Shown piece by piece: positions 16,039-23,960 of a stretch of DNA of 64,000 nt. The stretch comes from Candidatus Latescibacterota bacterium (GTDB lineage Bacteria; Latescibacterota; UBA2968; UBA8231). The notes under the pieces are model-generated. The model had not been told where the DNA came from and did no database searches. It saw only the letters and a list, made by a program, of their open reading frames with translations. The stretch is from contig JAJEGS010000045.1 in the NCBI GenBank assembly GCA_022819745.1, forward strand, positions 1 to 64,000. The letters are read 5' to 3'. Made by a program: the position numbers and the translations under genes. Numbering within the stretch: position 1 is the first letter of the stretch; each line of letters begins with the position of its first letter.

Positions 16039-17277
16039 TTACGTCACTTGCCAGCCGCGCACCATATAGGCCTGCAACAGGCCGCTTTCATCGGAATTGA
16101 AGAAGCCCGATCGTCCGTTCGGCGAGAGGAAAGGATGGATGTGGGTGTCTTTCTGCCAGGACGATCCGGGGTTTGCGATCTTCCGCGCATTCGCGAGCGC
16201 GCCTTCTTCTTCCCCGGGAAGGTCGAACAGCCAGACCGCGCCGCCCCCGTCTTTCGGGCCTGCATCTGTGATTAAGCGGGTCCCGTCTCGGTCTGTTGCG
16301 AAATGCCAAAAATCGGGTCCGGCAAAGGAGCGGGATAGGTCGTTGCGCCATCCGCCCGGCGTGTTGATGCCTTCATCGCCGACGTGGGCTGCCGCCCTGC
16401 CCGAGATGAGCTGTCTTTCGTCTGGTTCGCGCGTCGAGGTGCTGGTGATGGCAATGTCGCTTCTCCCCTGCCAGCACTGATGCCCCTGACAGAACTCGTT
16501 GCCATCCCTGCCCCAGGGGAAGTCGCGCAGATCCGTTCCATCGTCCCGGATTAGGTGGATGTCCGCACCCAGTCCACTGGTGAGCTTTTCCACCTTGCCA
16601 TCGGCTGTAATGATATTCCCGTGATTTTCTTGGATCATGATGTCGTGGGAAGCCACGGGGTCCGTTTGACGCGTGTACTGCGGGTGTAGGTTGCACCAGG
16701 TGGGACCGTGAAGGACCAGCTGTACGGATGGCTCTTCGATCTCGAAGACCAGCAGACCCCAGAGCGCCCCTGCGCTTTTGCCTTCCCCGAGGAATCCCGA
16801 GATGGCGATGCGCCGGCCGTCGGATGAAATCGTCGAAAGCGGATACGGTCGGCTCAACCTGAAATTGGTCTCTGGAATCGCGTGATCGAGGACGTAGATG
16901 ATCTCGCGTTCAGACCCATCTAGCCCGACCCGCTTCAGCGTCAGTCGTCCACCTCTCCCAAACTCTGTTTCATTGACAAAGTAGTACAGGTAGTCGCCAT
17001 CTGGTGAGATAGACGGCCCCGTCGTTCCAAGTTCGGTGGTGATCGGCGTCAGGCTGCAATTGTCTTCTAGGTTGCAAATCAGAAACTGGTGCTCGGGGTC
17101 CTTGGGATCTGAGCCGTGCGGGTGCGCTGAGCGGTGGAGGATCAGCCGCTGGGAATCGGGCGTGAAGATCTGCGCTTCCATATAAACATGCGATGAAGGG
17201 ATCGACTCATCCGTGAACTGGATGACTTCGAGATGGTCCCGTTCGGTTTCGGGGACGAGGTCAGGTCGGACTTTCAT
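16039..17277 (-). CDS. Beta-propeller protein similar to oligogalacturonate lyase
   Basis: The 412 residues contain repeated WD40/TolB-like blades such as FTPDSQRLILHRS, ISPDGDYLYYFVNE, ISSDGRRIAISGF and LSPNGRSGFFNSDESG. The overall plan, including conserved His-rich segments (PTWCNLHPQYTR, ENHGN, IHPFLSPNG), is like Pectate_lyase22/oligogalacturonate lyase. No signal peptide is seen, which fits a cytoplasmic enzyme on oligouronides. The lyase activity is a family-based guess. The next gene downstream encodes the Ldh-type dehydrogenase, which might process a product. Confidence 0.75.
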   Translation of the reverse strand: MKVRPDLVPETERDHLEVIQFTDESIPSSHVYMEAQIFTPDSQRLILHRSAHPHGSDPKDPEHQFLICNLEDNCSLTPITTELGTTGPSISPDGDYLYYFVNETEFGRGGRLTLKRVGLDGSEREIIYVLDHAIPETNFRLSRPYPLSTISSDGRRIAISGFLGEGKSAGALWGLLVFEIEEPSVQLVLHGPTWCNLHPQYTRQTDPVASHDIMIQENHGNIITADGKVEKLTSGLGADIHLIRDDGTDLRDFPWGRDGNEFCQGHQCWQGRSDIAITSTSTREPDERQLISGRAAAHVGDEGINTPGGWRNDLSRSFAGPDFWHFATDRDGTRLITDAGPKDGGGAVWLFDLPGEEEGALANARKIANPGSSWQKDTHIHPFLSPNGRSGFFNSDESGLLQAYMVRGWQVT

Positions 17278-17414
17278 TTGCCTTTACTCCTATCGACGGC
17301 GTGGCACGCTGGGGAAGAAAGGTAAATATCTGCCGGACCGCATCAAGGCAAATGAGGTGCCGAAGCCAACCCGACCATCGGGCCCAATTGTTCGGCGGCG
17401 CTGCATCGCTAAAG

Positions 17415-18218
17415 TCAGCTTCCGGTAGAGCGGTAGTGCCGTACGCCCACTTGCCAGACGCGCAGACAGACTGCAAAAAATAGCAGGCCCACGACTGGGG
17501 CCAGCCATTGGAATAACGGGCCTGAACCCAAGGGGTCAGGGCGCTCCAAAATCCCCAGCGCCGGGTAATAGCCGACGCAGGCGAGGGGGATGACGTAGGT
17601 GAAAAAGCGGCGGAACCACTCGCGGTAAATCGCTAGCGGGTACTGGGCTGTCTCCACGCCGCCGTAGGTTACGGTATTGACGATTTCCAAGCTCTCAGTG
17701 GTCCAAAAAGCCAGCGTCGCTTGTAGCACTATGAGGCCGTAAAACAGGCAAGCGCCGCCGAGAATGGTGAGCAAGACGAGGAGCAGCTTGTCCGGCGTCC
17801 AGGCTAGCTCTAGGGCATGTGAGGCCCACAGCAGGACGACCAAGCCTTGGGTGATGCGGCCGATGCGCTTGAGGGTGAGTTCCTGTCCGGCCAGTTGCAA
17901 GGCCGTGCTGCGGGGGCGCAGCAGCAAGCGGTCGAAGTCGCCGCTTTTGACCGTAGAGGCGAATAAGTCAAAGCCGCGCGAGAAGGCGTCGCACAGGGCA
18001 AAGGCGATATTGATTAGGCCGTAAAAAAAGGCCACTTCGGGCAGACTCCAGGTGTCGAGGGCGGTGAAGCGGTCGAAGAGCGCCCAGATGCCCAAGAATT
18101 CCAAGCCGGTCATCGCGCCGTGGCCCACGGACAGCATGATGAAAGAGGCCCGGTACTGCATTTGGCTGCGGAAGGAAATGCCGATATAGCGGCCGTACAG
18201 GCGCAGTCCATCGAGCAC
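17415..18218 (-). CDS. ABC-2 type transporter permease subunit
   Basis: The GTG start at 18218 has an excellent SD (AAGGAGG, 6 bases away) and follows the upstream permease stop by 2 bases. This gives 267 residues. The protein has about six hydrophobic segments, among them MTGLEFLGIWALF, KLLLVLLTILGGACLFYGL and WLAPVVGLLFFAVCL. It resembles the DUF990/ABC-2 exporter permeases that occur in pairs with one ATPase. A longer reading to 18707 runs antisense to nothing useful and overlaps the partner gene, so I reject it. Confidence 0.88.
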   Translation of the reverse strand: MLDGLRLYGRYIGISFRSQMQYRASFIMLSVGHGAMTGLEFLGIWALFDRFTALDTWSLPEVAFFYGLINIAFALCDAFSRGFDLFASTVKSGDFDRLLLRPRSTALQLAGQELTLKRIGRITQGLVVLLWASHALELAWTPDKLLLVLLTILGGACLFYGLIVLQATLAFWTTESLEIVNTVTYGGVETAQYPLAIYREWFRRFFTYVIPLACVGYYPALGILERPDPLGSGPLFQWLAPVVGLLFFAVCLRVWQVGVRHYRSTGS

Positions 18219-18220
18219 GG

Positions 18221-19015
18221 TTAGCCTCCTTGGACGACTAGGCGGCGGGTGCCGCGATAGAGGAAGAAGCGGCCCAGGCTCACCAGTATTAGCGTCCACG
18301 CGAGCTGATGCCCCACCACCGACCAGACTTGCGACGCGGGAATGTGCCCCATGTAGAGGCGGAACGGGGTGTCGGCCAAGCCGCGGAAAGGCAAGAAGTC
18401 GAGTATGGGTTGGATCTCGTCGGGAAATAGCGGCAAGGGGATCACCATGCCCGAAAAGACAAAGATGCATATCGACAGCATTTGCATGGAGCCCTCGCCG
18501 GCGATGGTCCACATCAAGGAGATGTTGACCAAGTTGGACAGGGCTCCGCCCAGCAAGATAGCACCCACCGTGGCCAAGGCCCAAGCTGCCGCAGCACCTG
18601 GGGACGCGGGAGCTTGCAGACCGAAGAAGAGGAAGGCCACGCAGAACAGCGGCACGGAGCGCAGCAGGGCGGGGGCAATGCGGTTGGCGAGGGCGCGGCT
18701 GTACCAAAAAGTGTATAGATCGACGGGACGCACCAACTCATAGGCCACCGTGCCTGTGCGCACCATGGTGCGCACGTCGTCGTCGGGTTGCCAAGGCAAG
18801 AGGGCGAACAGAGCCTGACCCAGCCAGACGTAATTGACCACTTCGGCGTAGGTCATGGGCTGCGCTTGGGTTGCCGTGCGGTAGAAGGCTTCGAAGATCA
18901 TCACCCGAATGAGGCCCCAAAACAACTGCGTGCTCATGCCGGCTAGGGCCGCAGCCCGGTACTGCAGCAACATGCGGATGCGGGCGCTGAGGACGGACAG
19001 GTAGGGCCGCATCAA
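18221..19015 (-). CDS. ABC-2 type transporter permease subunit (partner)
   Basis: The 264-residue inner-membrane protein has about six membrane segments (for example [19 protein letters not shown] and [18 protein letters not shown]). It belongs to the ABC-2 family and pairs with the permease at 17415. The start overlaps the ATPase stop by 4 bases, so all three genes are one operon. Two different permeases plus one ATPase suggest a heterodimeric exporter. The cargo is unknown. Confidence 0.88.
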   Translation of the reverse strand: MMRPYLSVLSARIRMLLQYRAAALAGMSTQLFWGLIRVMIFEAFYRTATQAQPMTYAEVVNYVWLGQALFALLPWQPDDDVRTMVRTGTVAYELVRPVDLYTFWYSRALANRIAPALLRSVPLFCVAFLFFGLQAPASPGAAAAWALATVGAILLGGALSNLVNISLMWTIAGEGSMQMLSICIFVFSGMVIPLPLFPDEIQPILDFLPFRGLADTPFRLYMGHIPASQVWSVVGHQLAWTLILVSLGRFFLYRGTRRLVVQGG

Positions 19016-19992
19016 GGGCGGTTCCGATAAAGTTGGGCGATGACTTCTTCAATGGGCGGATTTTCCACAAAGAGGTCGCGCACTTCGTGGCGGGCCGTGA
19101 TGCGGCTGATGAGAGCTGGGGCCGAGATGCGTTCGGGCGCAAAGCTGAGATGCACTCGGGGGCCATCGCGCTGGACGACGCGCGCGGCTTCGTCTTCGAT
19201 GGTTTCTGTGGCATCGACTAAATCGACGATGAGGCGGCGCTCGGACGAGACGCGGGCACGCAGGTCGGCGAGGCTGCCGTCGGAGAGGATGGTGCCGTCG
19301 CCGATGACCATGACCCGGTCGCACAGGGCTTCGATATCGTCCATGTCGTGGGTGGTCAGGATGACGGTGGTGCTCTCTCGGCGGTTGAGTTCTTTGATGA
19401 AGTCGCGCATCGCCAGTTTGGAAACCGCGTCGAGGCCAATGGTCGGCTCGTCCAAAAAGAGCAGGCCGGGGCCGTGGAGCAGAGCCGCCACCAGATCGCA
19501 GCGCATGCGCTGGCCCAAGCTGAGCTGGCGCACGGGTACGTCGAGGAAGGAATCGAGTTCCAGCATGGCGATGAGTGCGTCGCGGCGGCGGCGGTAGTCG
19601 TTGGTGGGCACTTTGTAGATGTCGCGCAGCAGATCGAAGGACTCAATGGCTGGCAAGTCCCACCATAACTGGGTGCGCTGGCCGAAGACCACGCCAATGC
19701 GGCTGACGTGGCCAATGCGGTCCTGCCAAGGGATGCGACCTTGGACCTCGCAGCGGCCCGAGTCGGGGACGACGATGCCGGAGAGGATTTTGACTGTGGT
19801 GGATTTACCAGCGCCATTGGGGCCGATATAGCCGACTAGTTCGCCGACTTCTAGGGAGAAAGAGATGCCGTCCAACGCCCGGATTGTGCGGTGCGAGCGC
19901 TGCACAATGCCCCGGAAGGCTCCCCAAAGGCCGGGGCGACGCTCGGCAATGCGGTAGGTTTTGACTAGGTTTTCAACGACGATTTGGGGCAT
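19012..19992 (-). CDS. ABC transporter ATP-binding protein (ABC-2 exporter, daunorubicin/Nod type)
   Basis: From ATG 19992 the protein has 326 residues. Walker A reads GPNGAGKST, the signature [11 protein letters not shown], Walker B LLFLDEPT, and the switch His is in LTTHDMDD. The C-terminal extension (about 240-326) is usual for exporter ATPases of this class. No strong SD is visible, and a TTG at 20001 is a possible alternative. It heads the three-gene exporter operon. A REP-like hairpin lies just upstream (20016-20079). Confidence 0.92.
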   Translation of the reverse strand: MPQIVVENLVKTYRIAERRPGLWGAFRGIVQRSHRTIRALDGISFSLEVGELVGYIGPNGAGKSTTVKILSGIVVPDSGRCEVQGRIPWQDRIGHVSRIGVVFGQRTQLWWDLPAIESFDLLRDIYKVPTNDYRRRRDALIAMLELDSFLDVPVRQLSLGQRMRCDLVAALLHGPGLLFLDEPTIGLDAVSKLAMRDFIKELNRRESTTVILTTHDMDDIEALCDRVMVIGDGTILSDGSLADLRARVSSERRLIVDLVDATETIEDEAARVVQRDGPRVHLSFAPERISAPALISRITARHEVRDLFVENPPIEEVIAQLYRNRP

Positions 19993-20015
19993 GAATAGCA
20001 ACTGACGTTACGCGG

Positions 20016-20079
20016 CACTTCGACAGGCTCAGTGCCCGGTGACGGAGCTCAGTACCTGGCCACTGAGCTTGTCGAAGTG
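20016..20079. repeat. REP-like inverted repeat (TTCGACA..GCTCAGTG family)
   Basis: A 19-base arm at 20016-20034 (CACTTCGACAGGCTCAGTG) is inverted at 20061-20079 with one mismatch, giving a long stem with a 26-base loop. Related sequences with this core are common dispersed intergenic repeats in many bacteria. It lies between the divergent flank of the ABC operon and the selenoprotein gene. Confidence 0.75.
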
Positions 20080-20173
20080 GCCGCAGCAGAGGTGCATAAG
20101 ATTGCGTAACATCGGAAAGTAATAACGAGTACTAGTTTAACAGGGGCCATTGCGGGTTGCTCCTTTTCACGGA

Positions 20174-20776
20174 CTAGTCGGGAGCGGCCGCGGATTTTTC
20201 CCAAGGGCGGATAAAGGATTCAGGCTCGACGCCCAAGGCCTCTGCTACGCGGTTGATGTAGTTGAAATAGCCGACGATCTGAACGGCGTCGTGGATGCCG
20301 CGATCGTCAAAGCCGTGCTGCCGCAATTGGTCAATGTCCTCAGCGGTTGAGTCTTGGGGTCGCTGGGTCAGTTTTTCGGCAAAGGCGCATAGGGCACGGT
20401 CGGCTGGCGACAGATCGGCCCGATGCCAGTCCGTGGACAACTGGTGTACTAGCTGGTCGGCTGGAGTTCCTTCTGCAACGGCAAAATCGCGGGCGACCTC
20501 AGCACGGAGGTCGTGGGCGTGGGAGCGTATTCAGTACACGCAATGATTCGTGGCTGAAACGACTACGGCCAGCATTTCGCGTTGGCTTCGGCTCAGGGGC
20601 GAGGGGGCGTACATGAGGGTCTTGTAAAAATCCAGTGAGACCTTCATGGCCCGGGGGTTGAGGCTCATAATGGAGACAATGCCCCAAATGCGCCCGGCCC
20701 GAGCGAGGGCGGCTTCGTACTGCTTTTTGAGCAGGCCGGTGGCCCGCTTTAGGGGAATGATGTCTATATAGGGCAT
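20174..20776 (-). CDS. Probable selenoprotein: AhpD/carboxymuconolactone-decarboxylase-like peroxidase-related protein (CxxU)
   Basis: Two ORFs, 20776-20531 and 20440-20174, lie in the same frame and are joined by an open stretch with one TGA at 20531-20533. Read through, they give a 200-residue protein typical in length for the peroxidase-related AhpD-like family: an N-terminal helical part (SLNPRAMKVSLDFYKTLMY, SPLSRSQREMLAVVVSA), then the active site C79-V-Y-U82-I-R-S-H86, then a helical C-terminus (QLRQHGFDDRGIHDAVQIV, NYINRVAEALGV). The TGA replaces exactly the second Cys of the family motif CxxCxxxH. A SECIS-like hairpin follows at the right distance. SD AGAGGAG precedes ATG 20776. It probably reduces peroxides or disulfides. 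Known CMD/AhpD-like selenoproteins from environmental DNA support this reading. A nonsense mutation is the alternative. Confidence 0.85.
20494..20513 (-). promoter_or_regulatory. Candidate bacterial SECIS element
   Basis: On the minus strand, CGACCUC (20513-20507) pairs perfectly with GAGGUCG (20500-20494) around a six-base loop CGUGCU. The loop starts 24 bases after the UGA codon (20533-20531) and has G at its second position followed by U. This matches the usual bacterial SECIS layout: a short upper stem, a G within the first two loop bases, and about 16-37 bases from UGA to loop. Confidence 0.75.
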
Positions 20777-20962
20777 TTGCCAATCTCCTCTGCGAAGATA
20801 TAACTACGCGTTTGGCTGCCGACCACAAAAGCCTCCAAGCCGGGGCATTCGTCGAGGTTTAGAAGATAATGCTGATTTTCGCGAATGGGCACACGTTCGT
20901 TTCCGTTGCGTTATGAACACCCACGCTTGGCACTGTGCAGCCGCGGCGCTACCTTCCCTTCC

Positions 20963-22456
20963 ATGAGTAGCGTCTCGGATCCCCAACGCATCTTCTGGCT
21001 CGATGCCGCCAAAGCGTACGGCATGATCCTAGTATTCTATGGCCACTTCGTGGAGCGAGTTTACCAGACAGGTAACGAAGCGGCTCTGTTGCAGGAACGA
21101 TTGATCTATGCGTTCCACATGCCGCTGTTCATTTTCATTGCCGGTTTTTTCGCACGTACCGAAGCTGGAAGGTTTTGGGCTTTCCTCAAGCGCGGCCTGC
21201 TGATGCGCATACTTCCCGCCCTCTTCTTCTCCCTGCTCATCGCACCGGGCGTGGCTATCGAGCACCTCTTTCCGCCCGACGTGGAGAACAGGCCTAGAGA
21301 ATTCCGGCTACGTTGGTTTGATCAAGAGAGATTCACAGATCTCTGCAAGCGTCTTGCATCAGGATCACAGTCAGACGACCGCAGTCGCGCAGAGATCTGG
21401 AATAAGTTCCCTTCCGACCAGCAAGCGCTGATTTTCGAGTGGGCACAGGCGGACTCGATCCCTTATGCCGTGCGCCAGCAGATACTGGCCGGGCTCAACG
21501 AGGTAGTAAAACAAAAAGGGCTATTCACCCTCGATGACCTCTCCTACATAAGCCATACCAAGGCTAGCCGGACCCTGCTCGATCAGTATCGCGCGGATCC
21601 CTCACAGGCGAACCTGCAGAAGCTCAATGTCGCGCTGATTTCTCGTTCACTGTGGCCTGAAAACGAGGAGTGGACCTTCGGTGATGAGATGGCGTGGGCG
21701 GCGATGCGCTTTCTCCGGACCGGATTCCCTCTCAACATCCCGGTCTGGTTCGTCATCTGTCTGTTTGTCGTGGAACTCTACCACTTTCTGGCCGTTCGGG
21801 TACTGCGCTCCGAGGTCGCCGTGGCGCTGGCCATTCCCGCGTTCTGGGTCAGCGGTGCATGGCTGAACCACGATGTCCCGAGCTTCAGCGACGTCTGGTT
21901 CGCACGCGAAGCGATTCTGCTCTACGGAATCTATCTGCTAGGACACCTGTTGCGGCGGACTCAGGCGCTTGAGCGACTCACGAATCGAGCACAAGCGTTC
22001 ATCCTGCTCACCAGCATCGCGCTGCTGCTATCCACGTTCAACCTCAATCCGGGAAACTCGCACCCCGGGCTAACTCCTGTCGTGCTGATCAACCTTTCCC
22101 AGCACGGAGATCCCTTTCTGTTTGCCGTCACCGCACTGGCCGGATGCTTTGCGGTTGCTGGCCTGTCGCTGTTTACACCACAGTGGCGCTGGATATCTTG
22201 GCTGGGCCGCAATACCCTGATTCTCATGGGGCTGAACGGGTTCTTCTTCGCCTTCGTCAATCACCAGCTCGCCGGTGCGCTGCAACTCGCCGAATCACAA
22301 CTCCTGCTGGTTGGGGTCTGCGGGCTTGTGACTGCGCTGTCGCTGATCGCCTGTGTACCTTTTGTTTGGCTACTGAACCGCTACGTTCCCTGGCTTGTCG
22401 GGCGCTCTAGGGCGTCCACAACTCACTCGGAACATAGGGCCCCTCGTCTTACTTGA
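20963..22456 (+). CDS. Membrane acyltransferase of the acyltransferase-3/OpgC-like family
   Basis: From ATG 20963 the protein has 497 residues. The family start is clear (RIFWLDAAKAYGMILVFYGHFVER, with the conserved His after the first helix), followed by FHMPLFIFIAGFF. About ten hydrophobic segments follow. A soluble insert of about 140 residues between the early helices and FPLNIPVWFVICLFVVELYHFL is longer than in typical members. Such proteins acylate sugars or lipids at the inner membrane. An earlier ATG at 20885 would add residues without family similarity. No SD is obvious. Confidence 0.82.
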   Translation: MSSVSDPQRIFWLDAAKAYGMILVFYGHFVERVYQTGNEAALLQERLIYAFHMPLFIFIAGFFARTEAGRFWAFLKRGLLMRILPALFFSLLIAPGVAIEHLFPPDVENRPREFRLRWFDQERFTDLCKRLASGSQSDDRSRAEIWNKFPSDQQALIFEWAQADSIPYAVRQQILAGLNEVVKQKGLFTLDDLSYISHTKASRTLLDQYRADPSQANLQKLNVALISRSLWPENEEWTFGDEMAWAAMRFLRTGFPLNIPVWFVICLFVVELYHFLAVRVLRSEVAVALAIPAFWVSGAWLNHDVPSFSDVWFAREAILLYGIYLLGHLLRRTQALERLTNRAQAFILLTSIALLLSTFNLNPGNSHPGLTPVVLINLSQHGDPFLFAVTALAGCFAVAGLSLFTPQWRWISWLGRNTLILMGLNGFFFAFVNHQLAGALQLAESQLLLVGVCGLVTALSLIACVPFVWLLNRYVPWLVGRSRASTTHSEHRAPRLT

Positions 22457-22490
22457 CCTACGCTCACATAGACCACAAGGAGCCGTTTCC

Positions 22491-23384
22491 ATGTCCGTCC
22501 GCTTTGCCTTCCTCACCGACACCCACCACTACCCCGACGCCCCCGAAGACTACGGCGCTCCCAAGATGCTCACCCGCAGCCAAGAGGTACACGACGCAAT
22601 CCCCCCCGCTCTCAACGCGGAGGCTTTCGACTTTGTCGTCCACGGCGGCGACTTTCTCTGCGGCGGGTCGGCCTTTGACCTGCCCACCGAGACTTATTTG
22701 CGTTCGGTTGACGAGGCGGCTGCGGCCTTCGCGCGGATTGAAGCTCCCTTCTACTCAGTCCCCGGCAACCACGATTGCGACGCCCAGAGCGGTTCCTTCG
22801 ACGGTTTTGCCGCCCGCTTTCCCTATCCCGACCCGCTGATCGTTGTGGATGCTGCGCCGCGCCTGCGACTGGCGCTGGCCCATGTCTTCCACGACTGCGA
22901 TGTCTTTGAGAAAGGGTCTGGCGTCTGGACCGACGCGCTAGACGAGGCTCTGCGCGCTGCCGCTGATCAAGCGCTAGCCGATGGCTGCGCCCTGCTGCTC
23001 GTTATGCACACTTGGATTTTGCCCGATTTCGCTTGGGATCGCGGCGTGGTCGAAGGCGCGCCTCGTCTGGTCAAAACGCTCGACGAAAGCCCTGCTATCG
23101 TCGCCGCTTTCACCGGCCACCGCCACATCAATCGCATCACTGCCTACCGCGACTACCTAGTTGTCGATACGGCCTGTCTGATCGGCTTTCCCTTGGGGTA
23201 TCGCAGCGTTGAGCTCTCTGACGATGGTTTTTTCAAGACGCGCTTCCACACTCTCGACCTGCCGGATTTGATGCAAGATTCCTATGACCGCTCGACGCCT
23301 GAGGAAAATCGGGTCTGGGAAGGCCACATCTTCGACCGGGACGTGGATATCCTGTCACCTCGGCTTAGGGCGTTGTGGGGCTGA
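22491..23384 (+). CDS. Metallophosphoesterase (calcineurin-like)
   Basis: From ATG 22491 (SD AAGGAG) the protein has 297 residues. Metal-binding motifs appear in order: FLTDTHHY (DxH), VVHGGDFL (GDx), VPGNHDCD (GNHD), LVMHTW, and TGHRHINR (GHxH). The fold hydrolyses phosphomonoesters or cyclic nucleotides. No signal peptide is present. An in-frame upstream ATG at 22395 overlaps the acyltransferase gene and lacks an SD. The substrate is unknown. Confidence 0.9.
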   Translation: MSVRFAFLTDTHHYPDAPEDYGAPKMLTRSQEVHDAIPPALNAEAFDFVVHGGDFLCGGSAFDLPTETYLRSVDEAAAAFARIEAPFYSVPGNHDCDAQSGSFDGFAARFPYPDPLIVVDAAPRLRLALAHVFHDCDVFEKGSGVWTDALDEALRAAADQALADGCALLLVMHTWILPDFAWDRGVVEGAPRLVKTLDESPAIVAAFTGHRHINRITAYRDYLVVDTACLIGFPLGYRSVELSDDGFFKTRFHTLDLPDLMQDSYDRSTPEENRVWEGHIFDRDVDILSPRLRALWG

Positions 23385-23489
23385 TTGTCTTTCCAATCGC
23401 TTCCTAGCATCTTTAAGGCCCCTATGTTGTAGCCTCATAGCAAATTGGGTGTCTTGCCGAGTGACGCATTTATAGAGACAGCCTGAAAC

Positions 23490-23960
23490 ATGACCAAAGT
23501 GATCAAATTAAGGGTCAATGGGGAAACCCATCGCCTCGATACCGATCCAGACGCGCCGCTTTTGCAAATCCTGCGCAACGACCTTGGGCTCAAAGCCGCT
23601 AAGTTCGGCTGCGGCCTAGAGCAATGCGGTGCCTGCAAAGTGCTGATTGACGGACAAGCCGTGCCCTCCTGTGCCACGCCCGTCTCCGCCGTAGGCGACG
23701 CCGAGATCACGACCTTGGAAGGCCTCGGCACACCCGCTGATCTCCATCCCCTGCAACGCGCCTTTATCGCCGAGCAAGCCGCCCAATGCGGCTATTGCAG
23801 CGCCGGGTTGATCATCGCCGCCAAAGCCCTACTCGATGATAATCCCCATCCCACTCGCCGCGATATCTGCCGCGCCCTCGATGTGCATATCTGTCGCTGC
23901 GGCACTCACAATCGCATTATCTGCGCCATACAGCGCGCCGCCCAAGAAATAGCTCTATGA
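23490..23960 (+). CDS. (2Fe-2S) small subunit of a molybdenum hydroxylase (isoquinoline 1-oxidoreductase/aldehyde dehydrogenase type)
   Basis: The 156 residues carry the eight cysteines for two [2Fe-2S] clusters: the plant-ferredoxin-like CGLEQCGACKV with the later CATPVS, and CGYCSAGLIIAAKALL with CRCGTH. It passes electrons from the molybdenum subunit. The stop overlaps the start of the large subunit by 4 bases. No medium FAD subunit is found nearby, which fits the two-subunit IorAB type that gives electrons to a cytochrome or another carrier. Confidence 0.92.
   Translation: MTKVIKLRVNGETHRLDTDPDAPLLQILRNDLGLKAAKFGCGLEQCGACKVLIDGQAVPSCATPVSAVGDAEITTLEGLGTPADLHPLQRAFIAEQAAQCGYCSAGLIIAAKALLDDNPHPTRRDICRALDVHICRCGTHNRIICAIQRAAQEIAL

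Noticed and set aside
18219..18707. Upstream extension of the permease at 17415
   Set aside because: It overlaps the partner permease in another frame, while a strong SD and GTG at 18218 define the start.
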